Shown: in pieces, positions 1-4,473 of the stretch
How positions within the stretch are numbered: position 1 is the stretch's first letter
How the letters are laid out: every line of letters starts with the position of its first letter
DNA from: Burkholderiales bacterium
GTDB lineage: Bacteria > Pseudomonadota > Gammaproteobacteria > Burkholderiales > Burkholderiaceae_C
Assembly: GCA_947450745.1 (NCBI GenBank)
Contig: CANFYD010000316.1
Coordinates: forward strand, 1 to 5,238
Direction of reading: 5' to 3'
DNA length: 5,238 bases
Position numbers and translations under genes: made by a program
Notes under the pieces: model-generated
Seen by the model: only the letters and a program-made list of their open reading frames with translations
What the model was told of the DNA's origin: nothing
Database searches by the model: none

Positions 1-624
1 ATCCTGGCACCGGCCCTGGGTCTGAGCACACCGCAACTGGCGTTGTGGCTGGGTGGTGGAATCGGCTTGGCGCTGGTGTTGTGGTCGCTGTGGTCTGCCG
101 AGGCCCGCAATGTCGATGTGTTGCTGGGCGGAGTGGGCACCGGGGCGGTAGTTGTCGGCATCTGGTGGGTGACGGGGCGGCTGGGCTATGTGGCCGAAGA
201 CCCCAATACCTTGCAAGAAGCGTTCATCCGGGCTACTTCGGCGCAGCGCATGGATGCGCTGACCTTTGTGGCCCCCGCCGCCTTGACGCTGGACTGGCTG
301 ATGTTCTTCAGCGACACCAGCAAGGTGCTGACGATCGCGATCGTCAGCACGGTCGGCGTCGCCGTTGGCTCCTGCATTTACGCGCTGCTGACCCGCAGCT
401 TCCGCTGGGAGGCCTTTCGCGGCGTTGAGGACACCAGCAACCACCTGATTGGCGCGGTGTTGATGGGCGTGGGCGGCGTGGTGGCGATGGGCTGCACGAT
501 TGGCCAGGGCCTGTCCGGCCTGTCCACGTTGAGCTTGGGCAGCTTCATCGCTGTCGCTGCCATCTTGGCCGGCGCGGTGCTGGCGCTGCGCTTCCAAGTC
601 TGGCGCTTGGAGCGCTCGCTATGA
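1..624 (+). CDS. YeeE/YedE-family membrane transporter, C-terminal part (5' end outside window)
   Basis: The frame is open from base 1 to the TGA at 622-624, giving 207 visible residues. The first in-frame TTG at 43 is probably internal, so the gene begins upstream of the window. The protein is strongly hydrophobic with about six membrane segments, near residues 13-28, 36-55, 85-101, 105-122, 146-165 and 178-198. The family signature GCTIGQGLSG lies at visible residues 164-173, with C165 as the conserved cysteine. YeeE/YedE (DUF395) proteins are inner-membrane proteins. The characterised member TsuA imports thiosulfate through conserved cysteines, so a role in moving a sulfur compound is likely, but the substrate is an inference. 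Members are usually about 350-400 residues, so roughly half is seen. The stop overlaps the tcdA start by 4 bp (ATGA), which indicates translational coupling. Confidence 0.85.
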   Translation: MLAPALGLSTPQLALWLGGGIGLALVLWSLWSAEARNVDVLLGGVGTGAVVVGIWWVTGRLGYVAEDPNTLQEAFIRATSAQRMDALTFVAPAALTLDWLMFFSDTSKVLTIAIVSTVGVAVGSCIYALLTRSFRWEAFRGVEDTSNHLIGAVLMGVGGVVAMGCTIGQGLSGLSTLSLGSFIAVAAILAGAVLALRFQVWRLERSL

Positions 625-1562
625 CTGTCTCGCTGCCAGTCGATGCGCTGTCTGCCCCGATTGCTGCTGCAAATATCGACGCCGATGCCGAGCGCCGTTT
701 TGGCGGCCTGCGCCGCTTGTACGGCGAGGCCGACTATCAACGCCTGCGGACCGCACATTTTGCCGTGGTGGGCTTGGGCGGTGTCGGGTCTTGGGTGGTG
801 GAGGCGCTGGCCCGCTCCGGCGTGGCCGCGCTGACTCTGATCGACCTCGACCAAGTGTCGGAATCGAACATCAACCGCCAAGTGCAAGCGCTGGGTTCTA
901 CCGTCGGCATGGCCAAGGCCGAAGCGCTGCGTCTGCGTGTGCTGGACATCCACCCCGGCTGCGCCGTGACGGTGATTGAAGAGTTTGTCGACGAGCAGAA
1001 CTGGCCGGCCCTGCTGGGAGAGTCTGCCCCGGCGCTGGACGGACTCGTCGATGCTTGCGACCAAATTCGGGCCAAGGCTTGCCTGGCCGCTTGGGCGCGC
1101 GACCTGCGCTTGCCCTTTGTGACCGTCGGTGCAGCCGGTGGCAAGCGCGAGCCCCAACTGATGCGCGTCGAAGACTTGGCCGATACCAGCCACGACCCGC
1201 TGCTGGCCTCGCTGCGCCAGCGCTTGCGCAAGCAATATGGCGCGCCGAAGAAGGGCAAGTTCGACGTGGCTTGCGTGTTCTCGCGCGAGCCGGTGCTTCG
1301 GCCTGCAGCTGAGTCAGTAGCAGGCGCGAAGGGAGCGGCGGCCGTCGCTGGCTTGGATGCAGTTACTTTGGAGTCAGACGAAGCTGACGCGCTCGTCTGC
1401 GCCGTCGGGGATGTCGATGGCAGCCTCAATTGCCATGGCTACGGTTCCAGTGTGGCGGTCACCGCCAGCTTCGGAATGGCCGCCGCCGCCGAGCTGGTGA
1501 AGATTCATTTAAAAGATTCACCAAAAAGGCTTGCGCTGAACTTAAAAGTCGCATTAGAATAG
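621..1562 (+). CDS. tcdA: tRNA threonylcarbamoyladenosine dehydratase TcdA (CsdL)
   Basis: This 313-residue protein belongs to the ThiF/MoeB/E1-like family. TcdA uses ATP to cyclise t6A at position 37 of ANN-decoding tRNAs into ct6A in the cytoplasm. The Rossmann nucleotide loop GLGGVGSW is at residues 51-58. The ATP/Mg site follows as DLDQVSESNINRQ (75-87), and DACDQIRAK is at 144-152. The TcdA-type segment GAAGGKREPQL (170-180) and KFDVACVFSREP (213-224) are also present. The ATG start overlaps the upstream stop, with GGAG at 609-612 placed 8 nt before it. E. coli TcdA is about 268 residues. The extra length here is an N-terminal extension of about 20 residues, an Ala-rich insertion at about 226-262 before DGSLNCHGYGSS, and a basic tail from about 298. 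The tail codons overlap a tRNA promoter. Family assignment is firm, and tRNA activity is inferred from the family. Confidence 0.93.
   Translation: MTVSLPVDALSAPIAAANIDADAERRFGGLRRLYGEADYQRLRTAHFAVVGLGGVGSWVVEALARSGVAALTLIDLDQVSESNINRQVQALGSTVGMAKAEALRLRVLDIHPGCAVTVIEEFVDEQNWPALLGESAPALDGLVDACDQIRAKACLAAWARDLRLPFVTVGAAGGKREPQLMRVEDLADTSHDPLLASLRQRLRKQYGAPKKGKFDVACVFSREPVLRPAAESVAGAKGAAAVAGLDAVTLESDEADALVCAVGDVDGSLNCHGYGSSVAVTASFGMAAAAELVKIHLKDSPKRLALNLKVALE
1531..1560 (+). promoter_or_regulatory. Sigma70-type promoter for the tRNA-Lys genes, inside the tcdA 3' end
   Basis: A -35 box TTGCGC (1531-1536) and a -10 box TAGAAT (1555-1560) are separated by 18 bp. The -10 box overlaps the tcdA stop codon TAG (1560-1562). 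Transcription would begin near 1567-1568, giving a leader of about 10 nt before the first tRNA, which is usual for tRNA operons. The GAGGGC after the -10 box is a G/C-rich discriminator of the kind linked with stringent control. This is a match by eye and no start site is known. Confidence 0.6.
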
Positions 1563-1577
1563 AGGGCTTCACTGGAA

Positions 1578-1653
1578 GGGTTGTTAGCTCAGTTGGTAGA
1601 GCAGCGGACTTTTAATCCGTAGGTCGCAGGTTCGAGTCCCGCACAACCCACCA
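1578..1653 (+). tRNA. tRNA-Lys (anticodon UUU)
   Basis: A full cloverleaf with encoded CCA, 76 nt. The acceptor GGGTTGT pairs with ACAACCC (1643-1649), the discriminator is A1650, and CCA is 1651-1653. The D arm is GCTC-AGTTGGTA-GAGC. The anticodon stem GCGGA/TCCGT encloses loop CTTTTAA, giving anticodon TTT, which reads AAA/AAG. The loop has U36 and A37, as required for t6A, the substrate of TcdA encoded just upstream. The T arm GCAGG-TTCGAGT-CCCGC has an A1628/C1640 mismatch at the 51-63 pair. All other pairs are Watson-Crick or G-U. Confidence 0.97.
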
Positions 1654-1700
1654 TAAAATTTTGACGGCTCGAAAAAGCTCAAAAAGCTTCAACAAGCCCA

Positions 1701-1728
1701 AGTTCTGAATGTTTCAACATTCAGAACT
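1701..1728 (+). other. Perfect 11-bp hairpin in the spacer between the two tRNA-Lys genes
   Basis: AGTTCTGAATG (1701-1711) pairs perfectly with CATTCAGAACT (1718-1728) around a 6-nt loop (TTTCAA). No T-tract follows, so a classical intrinsic terminator is unlikely. No convincing promoter lies between the tRNAs, so the hairpin is probably inside a dicistronic precursor. It could serve as a processing signal or cleavage substrate, or attenuate partially. The role is inferred. Confidence 0.6.
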
Positions 1729-1733
1729 CGTGA

Positions 1734-1809
1734 GGGCTCTTAGCTCAGTTGGTAGAGCAGCGGACTCTTAATCCGTAGGTCGAGTGTTCGAGTCACTCAG
1801 GGCCCACCA
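1734..1809 (+). tRNA. tRNA-Lys (anticodon CUU)
   Basis: A full cloverleaf with encoded CCA, 76 nt. The acceptor GGGCTCT pairs with AGGGCCC (1799-1805) with one T-G wobble at the fifth pair. The discriminator is A1806 and CCA is 1807-1809. The anticodon stem GCGGA/TCCGT encloses CTCTTAA, giving anticodon CTT, specific for AAG. The T arm GAGTG-TTCGAGT-CACTC is perfectly paired. The D arm and anticodon arm are nearly identical to the upstream tRNA-Lys (UUU), which suggests tandem duplication followed by change of the first anticodon base. It lies 80 bp downstream of that gene, is likely in the same transcript, and is followed by a terminator. Confidence 0.97.
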
Positions 1810-1826
1810 AAAATAAGAATGAAATC

Positions 1827-1862
1827 AAGCACTTAGCGCCGAAAGGTTCCAAGTGCTTTTTT
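1827..1862 (+). terminator. Rho-independent terminator of the tRNA-Lys operon
   Basis: AAGCACTT (1827-1834) pairs with AAGTGCTT (1851-1858) and runs into a T-tract ending at 1862. The 16-nt loop contains GCC-GAAA-GGT, able to form a small inner stem closed by a GNRA tetraloop. It sits 17 nt after the CCA end of the second tRNA. Confidence 0.8.
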
Positions 1863-1873
1863 CATGGTTTATG

Positions 1874-1906
1874 CTGGTGCCAGTCTGGTGCCAGTCTGGT
1901 GTCAGT
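1874..1906. repeat. Three tandem 11-bp repeats, CTGGTGCCAGT
   Basis: Copies lie at 1874-1884, 1885-1895 and 1896-1906. The first two are identical and the third has one change (CTGGTGTCAGT). Each unit is itself a short palindrome, CTGG-NN-CCAG. They lie immediately downstream of the tRNA terminator. A run of CAGTGC units (1961-1976) on the far side of a near-palindrome shares the CCAGT core. The array could be binding sites for a recombinase or regulator. No protein in the window clearly explains it. Confidence 0.75.
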
Positions 1907-1926
1907 TTTTTTGACGATGCCAAGAG

Positions 1927-1951
1927 ACTGTAAAGAATTTCTTTGGACAGT
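1927..1951. repeat. Near-perfect palindrome between two short-repeat arrays
   Basis: ACTGT-AAAGAA (1927-1937), a central T1938, then TTCTTT (1939-1944), a GG bulge, and ACAGT (1947-1951). This gives eleven pairs with one 2-nt bulge. It lies between the CTGGTGCCAGT array and the CAGTGC array. Direct repeats around a dyad downstream of a tRNA gene resemble the layout of a tyrosine-recombinase attachment region, but no integrase gene is visible. Confidence 0.5.
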
Positions 1952-1960
1952 TCGAAGACA

Positions 1961-1976
1961 CAGTGCCAGTGCCAGT
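1961..1976. repeat. Short tandem repeat CAGTGC x 2.7
   Basis: Two full CAGTGC units followed by CAGT. It shares the GCCAGT core with the tandem array at 1874-1906, so both may be sites for the same DNA-binding protein. Confidence 0.45.
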
Positions 1977-2260
1977 TTTACGGGAGCGAGCGCTTCGGAG
2001 CACATTTGCAGGGCGTTTGATACAGACTCCGGCACTGCAAATCCCCTAAGCGATACCCGACTCACATGAGGCCGCTCATCGGAGTCATACCCTTCCGCGC
2101 TCTAGCAGTCGCCCAATGCAGTCAGCGGACCACGTTCGGATAGTTCTCGCACAGAGTTCGTATCCAAGCACACGGCACCTGGAAGCCTCCGTCATCCATG
2201 GTCCCTGGCGGCACTCGAAGTCAGCGGAAAAATGCCCCGATCCTCATTGCGTTCTCAAGA
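1977..2260. other. Gene-free stretch between tRNA-side repeats and first structured element
   Basis: I see no supportable gene on either strand. The short open frames lack ribosome binding sites and recognisable motifs. A short block around 2213-2227 (CTCGAAGTC) also occurs upstream of the second structured element at about 3834-3844, so the similarity between the two element copies may extend leftwards with an insertion or deletion. Otherwise nothing is identified. It could be eroded remnants of an integrated element. Confidence 0.4.
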
Positions 2261-2463
2261 TGCCAAATTAGGCGGGCCTGCCCGCCATCATTGAAGCGGT
2301 CCGTTCCAGTGCCTGGGAAGCGCGGGCTTGGATTCATTCCCGCTGCGCATGAACGAGCCCGCTTGGCGAACTGACCGGCGCTGTGCTTCCTTCGCTGCGC
2401 TGTGGTCGCCCCCACCGGCCAGATCGCCACCCTTGGCACCCGCCACCCCCGATGCCGGGCCGC
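2261..2463. repeat. Structured direct-repeat element, copy A (left of the toxin-antitoxin operon)
   Basis: A direct repeat of the sequence at 3857-4061, about 85-90% identical by eye with a few 1-bp gaps. It folds into the same plan. P0 is the hairpin GGCGGG/CCCGCC at 2271-2286. P1 is the outer stem GCGGTCCG (2296-2303) with CGGGCCGC (2456-2463), one T-G wobble. P2 is GTGCC (2309-2313) with GGCAC (2435-2439), then GGG/CCC. P3 is GCGGGCT (2322-2328) with AGCCCGC (2356-2362), capped by TTCAT/ATGAA. P4 is TGGCGA (2364-2369) with TCGCCA (2424-2429), continued by CTGACCGG (2371-2378) with CCGGCCAG (2415-2422). P1 and P2 enclose P3 and P4, making a branched junction. The open frames here seem spurious: the best conservation lies in paired segments. 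It may be a dispersed repeat, a structured RNA or a recombination site. Confidence 0.85.
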
Positions 2464-2657
2464 GGGCAAAACGCAGAGTGATCCCATTCGGTCCAGCCCG
2501 CCCCGCGTCAACGCAGGTCATTAGCTGTTGGCCACGGGCTGCAGACCCAGTCAGCCGGGTTCGCCGCTTGACCTGCTTCAAATAGTGCAAAGACTCAGGC
2601 CACTGACCAAGTACCGAGCCGTCTCTTGGCCAGCGAGTAGAGGCGAGCACTGAGAAT
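2464..2657. other. Gene-free spacer between copy A and the operon promoter
   Basis: No gene, RNA or convincing terminator is seen. The stretch is GC-rich up to about 2580 and becomes AT-rich as the operator and promoter approach. No similarity to the sequence following copy B is obvious, so the repeat ends near 2463. Confidence 0.4.
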
Positions 2658-2688
2658 TTGCCATAATTTGTCCATTTATTAGTAAAAT
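2658..2688 (+). promoter_or_regulatory. Probable promoter of the toxin-antitoxin operon
   Basis: A -35-like TTGCCA (2658-2663) and a -10-like TAAAAT (2683-2688) are 19 bp apart, a slightly long spacing. The region is markedly AT-rich against a GC-rich background. Transcription would start near 2695, giving a leader of about 24 nt. The -10 box and spacer lie inside the palindromic operator, so a protein bound there would block RNA polymerase. Confidence 0.45.
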
Positions 2689-2698
2689 GGACAAATTA
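2664..2698. promoter_or_regulatory. Palindromic operator upstream of the antitoxin gene
   Basis: Perfect 14-bp arms TAATTTGTCCATTT (2664-2677) and AAATGGACAAATTA (2685-2698) are separated by 7 bp. The dyad ends 20 bp before the antitoxin ATG and overlaps the predicted promoter. Phd/YefM antitoxins are known to repress their own operons by binding palindromes at this place, so autoregulation is the likely role. The dyad itself is directly visible; the binding protein is inferred. Confidence 0.75.
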
Positions 2699-2718
2699 AA
2701 GTCTAGCGGTGTGCTTAT

Positions 2719-3180
2719 ATGGAACAGTTCTCGTCGACCAGTGCCAAGCAGAGCTTTGGCAAGTTGCTGATGGCTGCAGGCAACGGGCCCGTAGCGATTG
2801 AGAAGCATGGCAAGGTTCAGGCGCTCATCATGGCCCCGGAGTTTTTCAAACCTGCAGGTGCCGTAGATGTACTCGCGGAGCGCCGCCTAGCGCGCCTCAA
2901 TCAGGCGTTGGTCGAGAAGGACCGGTTGATCCGCCATCAGCGCATCGCGTTTGATCTTGTGACCCTGCCGGCTGAGACGCGGGAGGCCTTGCTAGAACAG
3001 GCCAAAGTCACAGTTGAACGCTGGCGGTCCGAGCGGCTGTGCAGCCGCGATTACATCGACAGATGGTCGGAGATTCTGGGCCAGTCGGCGCCGCAGATTG
3101 CCGCAGCGATCACCTCGGATCTGGGCGGGTGGGGCACGGCGCTGCGGCAGAACTCCCCGTGGATAGGAAACCATGCATGA
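2719..3180 (+). CDS. Phd/YefM-like antitoxin with extended C-terminal domain
   Basis: This 153-residue protein starts like a Phd/YefM antitoxin: residues 1-45 (FSSTSAKQSFGKLLMAA, then PVAIEKHGKVQALIMAPEFF) match the DNA-binding fold, including the VxIxKHGKxxAxIMxPxxF pattern. Residues 50-120 are charged and helical, with ALLEQAKVTVERWRSERLCS and RDYIDRWSEIL near 90-120, and would be the region that binds the partner. Canonical Phd/YefM proteins are about 75-90 residues, so this is a long variant. The start has no good ribosome binding site, only a weak AGCGG 13-17 nt upstream. The stop overlaps the next start (ATGA, 3177-3180). It is preceded by a strong palindrome, consistent with self-repression. 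The role as antitoxin rests on the N-terminal fold and on gene order. A plain regulator remains possible. Confidence 0.75.
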   Translation: MEQFSSTSAKQSFGKLLMAAGNGPVAIEKHGKVQALIMAPEFFKPAGAVDVLAERRLARLNQALVEKDRLIRHQRIAFDLVTLPAETREALLEQAKVTVERWRSERLCSRDYIDRWSEILGQSAPQIAAAITSDLGGWGTALRQNSPWIGNHA

Positions 3181-3737
3181 ATCTTGACGCCTTGTTCGCC
3201 GCTTTCGAGGAGGCTCGCAAACTCTCGAAACATCGTGAGTTTGTCGTTGTTGGCAGCTTGTCGATCTTGGGCTTGGAGGGACACTTCGACATCCCGGAGA
3301 GCATGACCTTGTCCAACGACATCGATTGTTATACCAAGACCGATCCCGGTCGAATCTATGACGTCGTCAAAGCGCTTGGCGAAAATTCCGACTATCACCA
3401 GAAATCAGGCTACTACTTGGATGCTGTGGCACCCGGTTTGCCTACCCTTCCTGATGGCTGGGCTGACCGGCTGATCTTGGTCGAGCGCGGCGGCTTGCTC
3501 GCCTGGTTTTTGGACCCGAACGACGCTGCGTTGTCCAAGTACGCGCGGGGCGAGCCACGTGACCGCCGGTGGATTCAGGCAGGCATCCTGGCCGGCGTGG
3601 TGTCGCTGCCCATCGTGAAGTCTCGCTTGCGCAGCGTCACTTTTCTTGACGACGACGAGCAAGAGAAGTCCAAGGCCTTGATCGCGTCAGATGTGGCGTG
3701 GTTTGAACTGGTGATGGACAAAAGGACGACCGAGTAG
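3177..3737 (+). CDS. Nucleotidyltransferase-fold protein (DUF6036/AbiEii-like), probable toxin
   Basis: This 186-residue protein carries nucleotidyltransferase marks. VVVGSLSILG has the GS turn at 26-27, followed by TLSNDIDCY, whose D48 and D50 are the likely metal ligands. A C-terminal helix block LDPNDAALSKYARGEPRDRRWI (112-132) resembles the DxxxSKxxRxxxKDxxWI segment of AbiEii and DUF6036 proteins. AbiEii and MenT are toxins that add nucleotides to a target such as a tRNA acceptor end, so a similar reaction is possible, but the target is unknown. I chose ATG 3177 over the longer upstream frame because AGGAA (3165-3169) lies 7 nt before it and it overlaps the antitoxin stop by ATGA, allowing coupled translation. 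The two genes form one operon. If not a toxin, it could be a housekeeping nucleotidyltransferase. Confidence 0.75.
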   Translation: MNLDALFAAFEEARKLSKHREFVVVGSLSILGLEGHFDIPESMTLSNDIDCYTKTDPGRIYDVVKALGENSDYHQKSGYYLDAVAPGLPTLPDGWADRLILVERGGLLAWFLDPNDAALSKYARGEPRDRRWIQAGILAGVVSLPIVKSRLRSVTFLDDDEQEKSKALIASDVAWFELVMDKRTTE

Positions 3738-3856
3738 GGGATTTTTTGTTGCCCGGCTTCCCGCGAACTTTGATGAAGATGGCGGTGTTCAACTGGAAGT
3801 GGCGAGCCGCTGCTCATTGCTTTGTCATCAGAGCGCTCGAAGTCGCGACACCGTAG
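3738..3856. other. Intergenic stretch between toxin gene and copy B
   Basis: A run of six T (3744-3749) follows the toxin stop closely, but I see no stable stem before it, so an intrinsic terminator is not supported. The hairpins of copy B could stop or shield the transcript instead. The motif CTCGAAGTC near 3836-3844 recurs upstream of copy A. Confidence 0.35.
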
Positions 3857-4065
3857 TGCCAAGTCAGGCGGGCCTTGCCCGCCATCATTTCAGCGGCCCG
3901 TTCCCGTGCCAGGGGAGCGCGGGCTTGGATTCATTCCCACTTTGCGTGAACGAGCCCGCTTGGCGAACTGACCGGCGTTGTGCTTCCTTCGCTGCGCTGC
4001 ATTCGCACCCCGCCGGCCAGATCGCCACCCCTGGCACCATCCGCGCCCGCTGCCGGGCCGCTGAA
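3857..4065. repeat. Structured direct-repeat element, copy B (right of the toxin-antitoxin operon)
   Basis: Direct repeat of 2261-2463 with the better-preserved fold. P0 is GGCGGGC/GCCCGCC (3867-3883). P1 is TTCAGCGGCCCG (3889-3900) with CGGGCCGCTGAA (4054-4065), 12 perfect pairs. P2 is GTGCCAGGGG (3906-3915) with CCCCTGGCAC (4028-4037), 10 perfect pairs. P3 is GCGGGCT (3919-3925) with AGCCCGC (3953-3959), plus TTCAT/GTGAA. P4 is TGGCGAACTGACCGGCG (3961-3977) with CGCCGGCCAGATCGCCA (4011-4027), 15 of 17 pairs. Several differences from copy A keep pairing as G-T wobbles. The start-to-start distance between copies is 1596 bp. The nested stems in the right order are unlikely by chance. Whether the folded form is RNA or single-stranded DNA cannot be told from two copies. 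Confidence 0.88.
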
Positions 4066-4473
4066 GTGACCTGATCGGTTACAACTCGACCGTCGTGCCA
4101 GTCGCTGCCAGGCGTCAGCTTGGTGGCACGTCGTTCTCGCTGTTCAAATTCAGGCCGCCGGGCCTCAAATCTTAGAGGGCGCTGCGCAGCAACCGCTGCG
4201 GCAGGCGAGCCCGTCACATCCGCAGTAAAACGGAAACCCGTTCCTGCCCAGTCATCGATCCCGTTTTGAATCGTCCACCCATTCATATTCGATTTAGCCA
4301 AGTAAGGCAGTCCGCGAAGGTTCACTGCGAAACGCTCTTGAGCGGCCGGTACGTGCCCATGGCTGAAGTTGACCTGCAGTCAACAGAAGTGTCGAAAGCT
4401 GGCGGAGCCCTTCATAATCAAAATCCCTGCTTGTTCGTGACACCCCGCTTGGTCGAGATACCTACCTTTCAAT
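4066..4473. other. Gene-free stretch between copy B and the Gre-like gene
   Basis: No convincing gene is seen. The open frames on both strands have no recognisable motifs, and the longest minus-strand one runs through copy B. Visible structures are an imperfect stem with core CGTGCCA (4094-4100) and TGGCACG (4125-4131), and a short dyad GTTGAC-CTGCA-GTCAAC (4368-4384). A weak -10-like CATAAT at 4413-4418 could belong to a promoter for the gene starting at 4474, but no matching -35 box is clear. Confidence 0.4.

Noticed and set aside
1862..2065. 67-codon minus-strand open frame ending in repeated Ala-Pro-Asp-Trp-type residues
   Set aside because: It starts with GTG without a clear ribosome binding site, and its C-terminus merely translates the CTGGTGCCAGT array. 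No family motif is seen. A remnant of an integrase tail is conceivable but unsupported.
2221..2650. Overlapping minus-strand and plus-strand open frames through copy A
   Set aside because: They translate the structured repeat, and the similar frames in copy B diverge outside the shared DNA. Conservation follows paired stems rather than codons, so I treat them as spurious.
3039..3176. Longer N-terminal extension of the nucleotidyltransferase frame
   Set aside because: It lies inside the antitoxin gene in another frame, while ATG 3177 has a good ribosome binding site and an ATGA overlap.
3739..3760. Intrinsic terminator after the nucleotidyltransferase gene
   Set aside because: There is a six-T run, but no stable stem directly precedes it.
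2261..4065. Integron attC sites as explanation of the two repeats
   Set aside because: I could not find the paired RYYYAAC and GTTRRRY core boxes at the ends, and the branched fold differs from the single imperfect hairpin of attC. The cassette analogy is kept only as a comparison.
2261..4065. Composite transposon with insertion-sequence ends
   Set aside because: The repeats contain no transposase gene, no inverted terminal repeats bound the unit, and no target-site duplication is evident.
3885..4325. 146-codon minus-strand open frame crossing copy B
   Set aside because: Its second half is the repeat and its first half has no recognisable motif. High GC content readily gives open frames of this length.
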